This document shows positions 1-9,095 of a stretch of DNA of 64,000 nucleotides, piece after piece (the stretch's first letter is position 1; each line of letters starts with the position of its first letter). A program made the position numbers and the translations under genes. The stretch is from Marinobacter subterrani. GTDB taxonomy: Bacteria; Pseudomonadota; Gammaproteobacteria; Pseudomonadales; Oleiphilaceae. The DNA is taken from contig NZ_LFBU01000002.1 in assembly GCF_001045555.1 (NCBI RefSeq), forward strand, positions 248,001 through 312,000, read 5' to 3'. A model generated the notes under the pieces. That model saw nothing but the letters and a program-made list of their open reading frames with translations. It had not been told where the DNA came from and did not search any database.

Positions 1-117
1 AACAATAAAGAACATCAGCAGCAGGAACACCAGGTTGATCAGTGGCAGAAGGGCGTCTTCAACCCGCGCCATCAGCGATTTTCCCGAGGTGAAAGGTGGA
101 GGAGCCAGATGGTTCAT
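1..117 (-). CDS. ExbD/TolR-family protein, partial (first 39 residues)
   Basis: The start codon is at 117 and the gene runs off the left edge of the window. The visible N-terminus has a short cytoplasmic stretch (MNHLAPPPFTSGKSLMARVE), then a hydrophobic segment beginning DALLPLINLVFLLLMFF. This is the single N-terminal membrane anchor typical of ExbD/TolR, with the conserved Asp just before the helix that takes part in proton flow. The ATG overlaps the stop of the upstream exbD in an ATGA arrangement, so the two are translationally coupled. Two ExbD-like subunits after one ExbB is common in TonB-energising clusters. Only the anchor is visible, so TolR cannot be excluded. Confidence 0.75.
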   Translation of the reverse strand, partial: MNHLAPPPFTSGKSLMARVEDALLPLINLVFLLLMFFIV

Positions 118-533
118 GGTGACGTGCCGGCCGGTCGTTGCCAGTGGACTTCAATGCCGCTTTCCGTCAGGGCACTGAGCGTTCGCGTGAAGGCACCGAG
201 GGTCGCGTTCGGCACTGTCGCAAGGTTGGCCTCGGTAATGCCGGACCCGGCCAGTTCTGACGTCAGTTGGTGCACCGTCAGCGCCTTGCCCTGCCACTGT
301 ATCCGGCCGTCGGCTGTCACTGTGAGCAGAGGCAGGGGGTTGCCGGCCACCTGGCGGCTTGCCGACGTGTTGTTGGCCAGCTCCAGATAGTCCACCGGCA
401 GCAACCGGCTGGTGAGCATGAAGAACACCAACAGGATAAACACCACATCGATCAGTGGCGTTATCCGAATCGGAATCGGCCGCTGGGGCCGGGGCTCAAC
501 CAGTTGCATGGGCAAACCGGGGGCGACTGGCAT
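114..533 (-). CDS. exbD: ExbD-family biopolymer transport protein
   Basis: A protein of about 139 residues. ExbD couples proton flow through the ExbB channel to TonB, which energises outer-membrane siderophore or haem receptors. The sequence shows a basic, proline-rich N-terminus, then the signature PLIDVVFILLVFFMLTS, whose Asp sits at the head of the single membrane helix, then a periplasmic domain. I chose the ATG at 533. An ATG at 509 is also possible, and neither has a strong ribosome site. Either start lies inside the 3' end of exbB, so expression is probably coupled. The gene ends in an ATGA overlap with the next exbD-like gene. Confidence 0.85.
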   Translation of the reverse strand: MPVAPGLPMQLVEPRPQRPIPIRITPLIDVVFILLVFFMLTSRLLPVDYLELANNTSASRQVAGNPLPLLTVTADGRIQWQGKALTVHQLTSELAGSGITEANLATVPNATLGAFTRTLSALTESGIEVHWQRPAGTSP

Positions 534-1239
534 GGTTGGTTGAGTGCTGGGTGTCGGCCTCGGCGGCGGTCTGCCGCTCGGCTGCCACGCTGAAAATCGA
601 AACCAGCGTGCTGTTGATGGTCTGGTGGATGCGGCGCAGTCGGAATTCCACCCAGGCCGCCAGGGCGGCGAAGGGGATGGCAACAACCAGGCCGGCGGCG
701 GTAGTGGCCAGAGCCTCATAGATACCGCCGCTGAGCTGGCTTGCGTTAGCGCGTCCTTCGGCGGCGGCCATGGCGCTGAAGGCCTCCATCATGCCCAGTA
801 CGGTTCCCAGCAGGCCCAGCAAGGGTGCCAGGGCGGCGATCACTTCAATGACTTTCAGCGGTGCCTCGAAGGGTTCAAGGGCCTGCTGGGCATCCCGGGT
901 GGCGGTTTCGCGAATCTTGCCGGAGTCCTGTCGGGCCCTGAGCGCCGTCATGGTGTTGCTGACCAGGTGCAGCAACGGATTCAGCCGGCCCCAGCGGCCC
1001 GCCCGCTCAATCATGGCGGCCGGGGACACCGCCTCGGGGTCCTGTTGCCAGCGGATTACGATTTTTTTAAGTGTGCCGTTCAGCCGGGGTGCGTAGAGTG
1101 TCCCCAGAAGCATCAGGTATACAAAGGCGATGAGCCCGAACAGCGCAATCACCAGAAGCACCACCATGACCGGGCCACCCATTTCCATGAGTTGTGCCAG
1201 TAAGGCGTTGTTTGTCAGGTTGGGCGCAATGTCGGTCAT
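496..1239 (-). CDS. exbB: ExbB/TolQ/MotA-family proton channel protein
   Basis: A 247-residue inner-membrane protein with the expected three membrane segments: about residues 22-46, then two near 130-150 and 170-195. The conserved EVIAALAPLLGLLGTVLGM block and the final ATTAAGLVVAIPF helix are both present. ExbB pentamers form the proton channel that drives TonB. It is the first gene of an exbB-exbD-exbD operon on the minus strand. The likely Fur site just upstream of its start suggests induction by iron starvation, which favours ExbB over TolQ. The C-terminal tail is longer than usual and overlaps the exbD start. Confidence 0.88.
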   Translation of the reverse strand: MTDIAPNLTNNALLAQLMEMGGPVMVVLLVIALFGLIAFVYLMLLGTLYAPRLNGTLKKIVIRWQQDPEAVSPAAMIERAGRWGRLNPLLHLVSNTMTALRARQDSGKIRETATRDAQQALEPFEAPLKVIEVIAALAPLLGLLGTVLGMMEAFSAMAAAEGRANASQLSGGIYEALATTAAGLVVAIPFAALAAWVEFRLRRIHQTINSTLVSIFSVAAERQTAAEADTQHSTNHASRPRFAHATG

Positions 1240-1272
1240 GGCATGCTCTTGATTGGGAGTTTGTTGGATCTA

Positions 1273-1291
1273 AATAATAACGATTCGCATT
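1273..1291 (-). promoter_or_regulatory. Candidate Fur box upstream of exbB
   Basis: On the minus strand the 19-bp sequence AATGCGAATCGTTATTATT matches the common gammaproteobacterial Fur pattern AATGAGAATNATTNTCATT at most positions. It lies 34-52 bp before the exbB start, where a repressor would block initiation. Identification is by eye only. Confidence 0.55.
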
Positions 1292-1355
1292 GGAATTTCA
1301 AGTGGGTAACCTGACATCACCACAGGCTTTGTTAGAATTAAGTCAGTTTTAAGAA

Positions 1356-3773
1356 GTGAAACGGCATACTGCAGGAGGGGGAAGTCATCACGGGTTATCG
1401 GGCTCAGCCGGGGGTGTGGTTGTTGTGCTGATCAAGCGCTGGTTTCGCAGCCTGGTTAACCGGGCGGTTGCCCTGGTGGTCGGCGGAATCATTATTTCCG
1501 CACTGCTCGTAACAGTTGCCGGTTCCCAGCTCAGCCGTTCGGAGCTTGAGCAGCAGGCCCGCAATCAGGTGGAGACCATCGCCGACCTGGTGGCCGGCGA
1601 GCTTGATAGCAAGCTGGCCCTGCGCCTTGAGACCCTCAATCACGTTGCCGGCAGTTTCACCATGTCGGCCCAGGCTCTGGATTCCCGCGCCCGGTTGTTG
1701 GTTCGCCGGCAAATCGCCTTGCGACACATGTTTGACGGTGTTTACCTGATGGACGAGAAAGGCCGGGTCCTGGCGGAGTCTCCGGAAGCCTTTCACCAAA
1801 CCGGCCTGGATATCAGTGGCCGGGAGTACTTCAAGCAGGTTTCCTCGACACTGGCGCCGGTCATCAGTGAACCCTACAGATCAAACTATCAGGACAAACC
1901 CGCCATCATGCTGGCGGCACCGGTGTTCGACCATCACCAGCACTTTATCGGAATGATCGGCGGCGCCATCCTGCTGGATGGCGATAACTTCATGGCGGAA
2001 TTCATCAATCTGAAGATCGGTAAGACCGGTAACCTGAGGCTGATTACCCGGACCGGGGTCACGGTGGCCCACGGTGGCCGCGGTGAGGTCATGACCCCGG
2101 TTCGGGTGGCCAATCCGGTTCTGCTGGACGCCATGCAGGGTTTCGAAGGCACCGTGCAAACCAGCAACCGAGCCGGCGAACCGGTGATCATGTCAGTGCA
2201 GCAACTGAGCCAGGCCCCCTGGTTCGTGGCAGCGGCCTGGCCGGCGCGGGAAGCCTATGCCCCGATCACCCGAACCATTGATGCGTTCATCTGGATGCTC
2301 CTTGCGGTTATCCTGCTGATCGGCCCGCTCGCCTTCTGGCGCTTCCGGCGACTGATGGCACCGCTTAGGGTGCTGGGCGACCAGATTCGTGAGCGTCACC
2401 TCGGAATGCGCTCGGAGCCGGTCGATGTGTCCGGCGGAACCGAGATCCGCCAGGTGGCGGAAATCTTCAATACCGTCATGGATGAACGGGAGGAAGTACT
2501 TATCTCGCTGGCTGAGCGGGAAGCCTTCTTCCGCTCGCTGACCCAGAGTGCACCCATAGGGATTGTCCAGACCGACGTTCTCGGACGGATCGAGTTTGCC
2601 AATCCGGCCTTTGAGGCCATTATCGGAATCCCCTCCGAGGAACTCACCCAGACCTATCTGGCCAGCCGGGTGCAGGAGGCAGACCGGGAGACGGCGGTGG
2701 CCGGATGGAAAGAGGCCATTCGGAAGGAAAGTATCTTCCGGAGCAGGATACGGCTGGCGACCCGGGATTCCGGGCGACTGGTCTGGGCCGATGTGATGAC
2801 CGCGGCGATCCAGACGCCGGAAAAAGCCCTGGGTACCATTACTGTTGTCCGGGACATCTCGCACGAGCTGGAAGTGGAAGAGGCCCTGCGGGATGAGCAG
2901 CAGCGGGCGGATACCATTCTTGGCGTGCTCCAGGAGGGGGTCCTGATGGTCGATACCAGTGGCGTCATCCGGTATGCCAATGACGCCGCCGGCCGGTTCC
3001 TCGGCACCGAAGGCGAATGCATACTGCGCAACTTTTTCCAGCTGATCACCATTGAGACCAAAGACGGTGCGTTGACCCGGGAGCATTTTCTCGCCGGCGA
3101 GGATCTGGACAACCTTTATGTCACGCTCCGGAATCATGGTGGGGAATGCTTCGATATCGATCTGACCATGCTGCACATTCGCAGGGGGCGCGAGGATGAG
3201 CGGCTGGTCTTTGTCCTGCGGGATGATAGCGACCGGCGCCGGGAAGAAGAGCGGCTGTCCTGGGAAGCCACCCACGACAGCCTGACCCAGCTTCTCAACC
3301 GCCGTGCGTTCAATGCCTCCCTGATTCAGTGCCTGGGGGATTCCGCACGCCAGACGGTAAGCTCTGTGCTGATGTTGATTGATCTGGACCACTTCAAGCC
3401 GGTCAACGATGCCGGCGGGCATCTGCTGGGCGACGACCTGTTGCGCCGGCTCGCGGAGCTGTTCAGGGACTCGGTTCGCCAGTCCGATACCGTTGCCAGG
3501 CTCGGGGGTGATGAGTTTGGCATCATCCTGCCCGCTTGCGGGCTTGCGCGCGCAGAATCGCTTGCGGAGAAAATCCGGGCTGCGGTCGAGGCATTGAGAA
3601 TAGAGCAGGATGGCCGGTCGTTCGGTGTCACTACCTGCATCGGCCTGACTGAGCTGTCGCCGGAAGACAAGGGGCCCCGGGAGGCCATGGCCCGGGCAGA
3701 CGAGGGCTGCTACATCGCCAAGTCCCAGGGCCGCAACGCCGTTGTCGTGGTACCGTCACCACCAGCCCGCTGA
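1356..3773 (+). CDS. Membrane diguanylate cyclase with dCACHE, HAMP and two PAS domains
   Basis: Makes c-di-GMP from two GTP. Two membrane helices (about residues 36-56 and 310-328) bracket a roughly 250-residue periplasmic dCACHE-type sensor containing the usual ISGREYFKQ and SEPYRS motifs. A HAMP-like linker (RRLMAPLRVLGDQI), two PAS domains (about 395-520 and 525-640) and a C-terminal GGDEF domain follow. The active-site motif GGDEF is intact at 717-721, and an inhibitory I-site RxxD (RQSD) lies five residues before it, so product inhibition is expected. The true start is uncertain because an AGGAGGGGG run sits inside the first codons; a GTG near 1413 is possible. Its last 18 bp overlap the convergent TauE gene. 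Confidence 0.88.
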   Translation: MKRHTAGGGSHHGLSGSAGGVVVVLIKRWFRSLVNRAVALVVGGIIISALLVTVAGSQLSRSELEQQARNQVETIADLVAGELDSKLALRLETLNHVAGSFTMSAQALDSRARLLVRRQIALRHMFDGVYLMDEKGRVLAESPEAFHQTGLDISGREYFKQVSSTLAPVISEPYRSNYQDKPAIMLAAPVFDHHQHFIGMIGGAILLDGDNFMAEFINLKIGKTGNLRLITRTGVTVAHGGRGEVMTPVRVANPVLLDAMQGFEGTVQTSNRAGEPVIMSVQQLSQAPWFVAAAWPAREAYAPITRTIDAFIWMLLAVILLIGPLAFWRFRRLMAPLRVLGDQIRERHLGMRSEPVDVSGGTEIRQVAEIFNTVMDEREEVLISLAEREAFFRSLTQSAPIGIVQTDVLGRIEFANPAFEAIIGIPSEELTQTYLASRVQEADRETAVAGWKEAIRKESIFRSRIRLATRDSGRLVWADVMTAAIQTPEKALGTITVVRDISHELEVEEALRDEQQRADTILGVLQEGVLMVDTSGVIRYANDAAGRFLGTEGECILRNFFQLITIETKDGALTREHFLAGEDLDNLYVTLRNHGGECFDIDLTMLHIRRGREDERLVFVLRDDSDRRREEERLSWEATHDSLTQLLNRRAFNASLIQCLGDSARQTVSSVLMLIDLDHFKPVNDAGGHLLGDDLLRRLAELFRDSVRQSDTVARLGGDEFGIILPACGLARAESLAEKIRAAVEALRIEQDGRSFGVTTCIGLTELSPEDKGPREAMARADEGCYIAKSQGRNAVVVVPSPPAR

Positions 3774-4535
3774 GACGCTGGCCTGCCACAGCAGGCGAAT
3801 GGCCAGGGCAGTGAGCACCAGGTTGAAGGTCAGGCTGAACCAGCGGTTACTCAGCGACTTCAGCACATGCAGACCGAGCAAGGTGCCGACAAATCCGCAG
3901 GCAATCATGGCGAGTATGAACGGCAACCATTCCAGGAAGACAAACCCGGCCAGGCCGAACACCAGTGCCTTGGGGGCATGCTGCAGCGTCATGGCGGTGG
4001 CAAAGGTTGCCACGGTTCGGAATCGATCCACATGAATCTGTTTGATAAAGGCCGCCACCAGGGGCCCGGTGGCACCGACGAACAGGCTCACAAAGCTGGT
4101 CAGTGCCGAGGCCAGAAACACGCCGGGCGGGCCGAAGGCGCCTTTGGGCAGCGCCGGCCCCCAGCAGAGATAGAGCACGAACAGGGCGATGGTCAGTTGC
4201 CAGACGTGCGCCGGGAGGTTAACCAGCAGCCAGGCGCCGAGGGCGGCGCCGACAATAACCCCGGGCAGAAATGCCGCGATCACCCGCCAGTCCACGTGCC
4301 GCCAGGTCAGCGCGGCGCGACCGACGTTGGAGCCCAACTGGATCATTCCGTGAACCGGAATGATCGCGGCCGGTGGCATCCATGTCGCCATCAGCACCAG
4401 TAACAATACCCCGCCGCCGGCACCTAGGCTGGCTGTAATCAGGGAGGTGATTGTAGAGCTGGCCAGCAGGAAAAGTGCAACAGAAAGGCTCAGGCTTTCC
4501 GGGATCAGGTGGCTCGGAGCCAGGGCTATTTCCAT
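3756..4535 (-). CDS. TauE/SafE-family (sulfite exporter/UPF0721) membrane protein
   Basis: A 259-residue polytopic membrane protein with about eight hydrophobic segments. The repeated half-domain features of TauE/SafE are visible: TSLITASLGAGGGVLLLVL near residue 30, the HGMIQLGSNVGRA motif near 63, and SLFVGATGPLVAAF near 150. Family members export sulfite, sulfoacetate or other organosulfur anions, but the substrate cannot be read here. Its start overlaps the stop of the lytic transglycosylase-like gene by 10 bp, which suggests co-transcription. Confidence 0.82.
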   Translation of the reverse strand: MEIALAPSHLIPESLSLSVALFLLASSTITSLITASLGAGGGVLLLVLMATWMPPAAIIPVHGMIQLGSNVGRAALTWRHVDWRVIAAFLPGVIVGAALGAWLLVNLPAHVWQLTIALFVLYLCWGPALPKGAFGPPGVFLASALTSFVSLFVGATGPLVAAFIKQIHVDRFRTVATFATAMTLQHAPKALVFGLAGFVFLEWLPFILAMIACGFVGTLLGLHVLKSLSNRWFSLTFNLVLTALAIRLLWQASVSAGWW

Positions 4536-5650
4536 TCACAGAAGTCCGTTGATTCAAGGCGTGCGATGTTGCAGAGCTTTTCGGCGGCCAACTGCACATC
4601 GGCCACGTAGTACAGTGAGGCAAGCCCCAGCCTGTCACGCCCCAGGTTGTGGAAGATCAGGCCGAAGGCAATATCGCCGGCGGTAAATCGTTCGTGGTTC
4701 TCGGCGAAGTACTGTGCCGGCTCCGACAGAATCGGGTCTTCCAGCAGCGCCTGAACCCGTCCGACGCCGCCATGATACGCCTGAATCAGCAACAGGGTGA
4801 ATAGCCGGTTCCGTTTGTCCTCAGGCAGGTGGCCGAAACGCTGGTCAAATGCCGGCTCAAGATTGCGGGCGTTCTGGTCCATCAGGCGCAGGGCGCAGTC
4901 GATCTGCACCAGTCGGTGCCAGAAATTGTCCGGCGCGATCTGGCAGTCGCCCAGGGCCGCCGGCGACAGCTGCAATATGCCCCGGGCGTTTGCGGTGGAG
5001 TGAGCCCTGGCCTGGGCGCCGCTTTCGATCAGGATCTGGCCGGCCAGATACCGGGGCAGCCCCTCGGGCAAGGACAAACGGTTCTGATTGTTGCGGTGGC
5101 GGACGACATACAGCAGTGCCTCGTGGAGCGCCCCCGGCTGTTCCGGGGTGGCGAACGACAGGTCATCCCAGGCGCCCCAGATCCGGTCGGCAGGCCGGGT
5201 GCCCAGATAGCGGGCCACTGCTTCATCGAGGTTGACGTGGGGTTGATCACAGGACAGGGCAAACGGGTAGCCGGTTTCGCCGGCCTCGCCAGCCAGCCAG
5301 GTGTCCACCTTGCCCTTTTTATGCAGTGCTTGCCGGGTTTCATTGAGCAGGCGCTGTGTGGCCTCCCGGTCATCACCATCACTGATCCAGGCCAGAAACC
5401 GGCCGCGCATGTCGAACAGGATGTGCCGGTCCGGAGTGCTGCAGTAGCCGGATTCGTTCAGCACCCAGCGCCGGATGGTCAGAATGTTCTGGAATACGCC
5501 CTGGCTGACCCAGTAGGGCGACGCCCGCACAATGCCGGTCCAGTCGCGGGCCGCCGGCGCGTTAGCAGAGTCCTGGGCCACCACGGTTGCCGGTACTGTC
5601 AGGATGAAAAGACAGGCCAGCTGGCGTAAGCTCTTGAGAATTCTGACCAT
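4526..5650 (-). CDS. Exported lytic transglycosylase-like (SLT fold) protein
   Basis: A protein of about 374 residues starting at 5650, where a clean signal peptide begins (MVRILKSLRQLACLFILTVP, cleavage near AVAQ-type site at residue 26). The C-terminal half has the soluble lytic transglycosylase signature. ILIESGAQARAHSTANARG supplies the catalytic Glu (about residue 209) and GILQLSP follows, then a late AYHGGVGRVQ segment resembling the family's AYNAG motif. Such enzymes cleave peptidoglycan glycan strands in the periplasm. The N-terminal 180 residues match nothing I recognise. The divergent motif residues lower confidence in enzyme activity. Confidence 0.65.
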   Translation of the reverse strand: MVRILKSLRQLACLFILTVPATVVAQDSANAPAARDWTGIVRASPYWVSQGVFQNILTIRRWVLNESGYCSTPDRHILFDMRGRFLAWISDGDDREATQRLLNETRQALHKKGKVDTWLAGEAGETGYPFALSCDQPHVNLDEAVARYLGTRPADRIWGAWDDLSFATPEQPGALHEALLYVVRHRNNQNRLSLPEGLPRYLAGQILIESGAQARAHSTANARGILQLSPAALGDCQIAPDNFWHRLVQIDCALRLMDQNARNLEPAFDQRFGHLPEDKRNRLFTLLLIQAYHGGVGRVQALLEDPILSEPAQYFAENHERFTAGDIAFGLIFHNLGRDRLGLASLYYVADVQLAAEKLCNIARLESTDFCEWK

Positions 5651-5702
5651 AAGCGTTATATCCGTGAATTGTCCGAGCACACAATAACAAATGGAACCCG
5701 CC

Positions 5703-7190
5703 ATGAAGCAATCCGAGTATCTCCGTTACGACGCCACTGCGCTCGCTGATCTTGTCCGACGGGGCGAGGTAAGCGCAAGGGAAGTATGCGAGGCAGCCGT
5801 GGAACGGGCAACCCGCGTGAACGGAAAGCTCAATGCCATCTGTTACCCGCAGTTTTCCGAAGCCCTTGGTCAAAGTTTTCCCGGGCAGTCGGTGTTTGCC
5901 GGCGTGCCTCTGCTGCTCAAGGATCTTGCTCAGGAGCAGGCGGGCCATCCGTGTACCTATGGCAGCCGGGGGCTGAAAAAGAACGTAGCGCCCGTGGATT
6001 CCGAGTTTGTTCGCCGGGCCAGGCAGGGCGGGCTGGTTATTCTGGGGCGAACCGCAACCCCCGAGTTCGGTCTGAAAGCGATCACAGAATCCGAGCTCTG
6101 GGGAGCAACCCGCAACCCCTGGAACACCGGGCTCACCCCCGGAGGCTCAAGTGGCGGCTCCGGCGCAGCGGTGGCAGCTGGCATCGTACCCATGGCCGGT
6201 GCCAACGATGGTGGCGGCTCGATCCGGATTCCGGCGGCCTACAATGGCCTGTTTGGTTTGAAGCCTTCCCGGGGGCGTATCTCCTCCGGACCCTTTATGG
6301 GCGAAGCCTGGACCGGCGCATCAACCGATCACGTGGTCAGCCGCACCGTGAGAGACAGCGCCGCCATGCTGGATGTGCTCAGCGGCCCGGCTGCTGGCGA
6401 CCCGTTCCGGATTTCGGCGCCGGAAGCGGCCTATGCCGATCTGATGCAGAAGTCACCGGGCAGTTTGCGCATCGGCGTTTTCACGGCCTCGCCCTATAAC
6501 ACCGAAGTGGCGCCCGAGTGTGTGGCGGCAGTGGAGGAAACCGCCCGGGTGCTGGAGAACCTGGGCCACAAGGTGGAGTATGCGGCCCCGGAGCTTGACG
6601 GCATGGCCCTGGCCCGCTGCTACCTGGGTCTGTACTTCGGTGAGGTGTCGGCGTTGATGGCCAAAGCCAGGGAACAGTTTGGCGCCACCGACAGTGATTT
6701 CGAGCTGGATACCCGGTTGATCGGCATGCTGGGAGAGTCCATGCCGCTCTCGGACTACGTCCGTCGGCGCCAGCAGTGGAACGAGTTTGCCCGTGCCCTG
6801 GGGAACTTTTTCGGGCGCTTTGATCTCTACCTGAGCCCGACCACCGCGCAGTTGCCGGCCGCCATCGGGGCGCTGGAGACGCCACCCCATCTGAAACTCG
6901 CCGCCCGGTTGATGCTCAGGCTTAGCGCCGGCAAGCTGGTGCATCGTTCAGGCCAGGTGGACCAGATGGCCATGGAAAGCCTGGCCCGCACGCCCTTTAC
7001 CCAACTGGCCAACCTCACCGGAACCCCGGCGATGTCGATGCCCACGCACTGGTCCGACAGCGGTTTGCCTGTCGGTGTACAGTTCGGTGCCCCCCATGGT
7101 GGCGAAGCCGTATTGCTCCAGTTGGCGGCGCAACTGGAAGAGGCCAGCCCCTGGTTCAGCAACTACGAACGGCTTGAGGAAGCATTCTGA
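5703..7190 (+). CDS. Amidase signature family hydrolase
   Basis: A 495-residue enzyme that hydrolyses an amide bond by the Ser-cisSer-Lys mechanism. The catalytic Lys lies in GVPLLLKDL (about residue 73), the glycine/serine block GGSSGGSG near 147-154 holds the cis-Ser, and NDGGGSIRIPA holds the nucleophile Ser near 173. Length and order are standard for the family, which includes GatA, 6-aminohexanoate hydrolases and aryl acylamidases. There is no gatB or gatC nearby, so a catabolic or detoxifying role is more likely than tRNA amidation. The ATG at 5703 is preferred over one at 5691 because GGAA sits upstream. Confidence 0.85.
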   Translation: MKQSEYLRYDATALADLVRRGEVSAREVCEAAVERATRVNGKLNAICYPQFSEALGQSFPGQSVFAGVPLLLKDLAQEQAGHPCTYGSRGLKKNVAPVDSEFVRRARQGGLVILGRTATPEFGLKAITESELWGATRNPWNTGLTPGGSSGGSGAAVAAGIVPMAGANDGGGSIRIPAAYNGLFGLKPSRGRISSGPFMGEAWTGASTDHVVSRTVRDSAAMLDVLSGPAAGDPFRISAPEAAYADLMQKSPGSLRIGVFTASPYNTEVAPECVAAVEETARVLENLGHKVEYAAPELDGMALARCYLGLYFGEVSALMAKAREQFGATDSDFELDTRLIGMLGESMPLSDYVRRRQQWNEFARALGNFFGRFDLYLSPTTAQLPAAIGALETPPHLKLAARLMLRLSAGKLVHRSGQVDQMAMESLARTPFTQLANLTGTPAMSMPTHWSDSGLPVGVQFGAPHGGEAVLLQLAAQLEEASPWFSNYERLEEAF

Positions 7191-7319
7191 ATTGCCGGGG
7201 TTGTGATCTGAGCTGGCAAACTCCACGTTTATCTTTGTAGGCGGAACAGGCTATGCTGTCAGACAGGAAGACCCTTTCTTCCTGAAAGACCCTGATGGCA
7301 TCGAGGAGGCGAGCGTATT

Positions 7320-7937
7320 ATGAACCAACCGATGGCAATCGACGAACTGGTATCAGTAGCACAGGCCGAGGCCATGGGGGAGCTTGATGCCCCGATGATG
7401 GCCATTGTCCTGTCCAGCGAACAAAGCTACGACTTGCCCATCAATTCCCTTGAAACCGATGCCGACAAGGCCCGCTGGGGTTTGATCCTCCGCGCTGCCC
7501 GCGAGCATGTGGAAGCGGATGCCGTGGCCGTGCTCTATCCCGCCTGGACCACCATTCGCCACAAGAAACCCCAGCCGGACGTCGAGGCAGCCCCTGAAGC
7601 CGCCCTGGACGAATCCGACAGCGCTGACGACTCCGACGGCCCGATCGACACCCTGTTTGTGCAGTTGCACACCCGGGATCATGTCTATTGGCGGGGGTTT
7701 GAACAGATTCGCGATCCCAAGCACCAGCGCATCATCGGCTTCCGCCGCATCAAGGCGCTGTCCACCGACTACAAGCGTGATGAAGCGCCTTCGGTTACCT
7801 CATGGTTGAGCACACTGTTTGAGCCGCTGCCGGAAGAAGGCGCGGAAACCGATGTGGATCTCGAGCTGGCAGACCTGCTGGAAGAGCCGGAAGTGAGCGC
7901 TGCACTCTATCCCCGGCAACTGCGCGCGTTGCACTGA
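7320..7937 (+). CDS. Conserved-looking hypothetical protein, acidic, 205 aa
   Basis: I do not recognise this protein. It is 205 residues, soluble, with no signal peptide or membrane segment. Two folded-looking parts are separated by an acidic low-complexity linker near residues 85-105 (DESDSADDSD). The start is well supported by a GAGGAGG ribosome site. It is monocistronic between the amidase and a convergent operon. Codon use looks like its neighbours, so it is probably a real gene. Confidence 0.7.
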   Translation: MNQPMAIDELVSVAQAEAMGELDAPMMAIVLSSEQSYDLPINSLETDADKARWGLILRAAREHVEADAVAVLYPAWTTIRHKKPQPDVEAAPEAALDESDSADDSDGPIDTLFVQLHTRDHVYWRGFEQIRDPKHQRIIGFRRIKALSTDYKRDEAPSVTSWLSTLFEPLPEEGAETDVDLELADLLEEPEVSAALYPRQLRALH

Positions 7938-7964
7938 GCGGAACTGGGTTGAACCAGCAGGCGC

Positions 7965-9095
7965 TCAGAGCACGGGCGCCCGCTGGATTACCCAGTAAAG
8001 ACTGACAGCGGCCACTACAACTAAAGCCAGCGGGACCAGACCCCGCTGGTAGAGTGGGTACTGCCCCAACAGATACAGAACCGGAAATCCGAGGACCAGC
8101 AGCCCCAATTGGCCAAGCTCCACACCGATGTTGAAACCGGCCAGTGCCACGGCCAGGCCGGACACCCCACCCGTCAGGTCGCCCAGAACACTGGCAAACC
8201 CGACCCCGTGCACCAGCCCGAATCCGAACGCCAGCTTCCAGGTCTTCCGACCCAGCACCGGCCAGACGACATTTACGGCTGCCACGGCAACCGACAACGC
8301 AATCGCAGTTTCCACCCAGGCGATGGGTAGACTTATCATCTCCAGTGCCGCCAGCGCCAGGGTAATCGAGTGGGCCAGAGTGAAAGCAGTGACAATGCCC
8401 GCAAGCTCCAGCAACCTGGCCCGAAACGGTTGGTCTGTCTGCCCTCCGGCTTGACCAACGCGCGCAGGGAGAGTGGCGGGAATAACCAGTACCAGCAGGA
8501 ACAGGAGGTGATCGAGCCCCATCAGCAAATGCGCGATACCTTCTTGGATGAAGTCCATGAACACGCTGAAACTGCCCGGTCCATCGGCCAGCGACAGATC
8601 GAGCCGCCGTGAGTCCGGGCCCAAAACTGCCAGCCTGGCCTGTTCGCCGGTACCGATGCGGACCAGGCCCCGATGGAGAGCGTCGCGGTCAAACAACAGG
8701 GTGTACTCCAGTGTCGCCGGTGGCTTGCCATCCGCACACTCGATGCGGTAGCGGGCGGCGGCATAGGTGCCATCGCTGTGGCTGCTGATGCCCCAGCGCT
8801 CACCTGTCAGTGTGCAGTGACCACTGGTATTGGCCAGTACAAGGGCGGACTCGACGACGCGGGTGATGGCCGGCCGTGCCTGGCGCAGTTCGTGCCCGGA
8901 AACCTTGCGATCTTCGTTGCGGTCCAGTGGCACCAGCAGTGCCAGGTCCCGGAGAGCCACATCAAGCCGCAGCTCGGTAGGCCCGTTGTCCAGGTACAGA
9001 AAACTGTCGCTGGCCTTGTGCGCCATGGCAACGCTGGAAACCAGGGCCAGGGCAACTGTCACGAGAGCATGGCCAAGCATCTTTAAACCTGCCAT
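7965..9095 (-). CDS. HupE/UreJ-like membrane protein with EF-hand-like segment
   Basis: A 376-residue protein. A signal peptide (cleavage near AMA-HKA) is followed by a roughly 170-residue exported domain containing an EF-hand-like loop, DRNEDRKVSGHEL (about 58-70). Seven hydrophobic segments then carry the HupE/UreJ_2 histidine motifs GLDHLLFLL, AHSITLALA and GLVHGVGFA. Family members are associated with metal handling, classically nickel, but this long form has no proven substrate. It is the last gene of the DUF4331-lipoprotein-TPR-HupE operon, and its ATG overlaps the TPR gene stop by one base. Confidence 0.8.
   Translation of the reverse strand: MAGLKMLGHALVTVALALVSSVAMAHKASDSFLYLDNGPTELRLDVALRDLALLVPLDRNEDRKVSGHELRQARPAITRVVESALVLANTSGHCTLTGERWGISSHSDGTYAAARYRIECADGKPPATLEYTLLFDRDALHRGLVRIGTGEQARLAVLGPDSRRLDLSLADGPGSFSVFMDFIQEGIAHLLMGLDHLLFLLVLVIPATLPARVGQAGGQTDQPFRARLLELAGIVTAFTLAHSITLALAALEMISLPIAWVETAIALSVAVAAVNVVWPVLGRKTWKLAFGFGLVHGVGFASVLGDLTGGVSGLAVALAGFNIGVELGQLGLLVLGFPVLYLLGQYPLYQRGLVPLALVVVAAVSLYWVIQRAPVL

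Noticed and set aside
4526..5650. Lytic transglycosylase called with full certainty
   Set aside because: The Glu-containing motif is present but several SLT consensus residues differ and the N-terminal half is unrecognised, so it is kept only as SLT-like.
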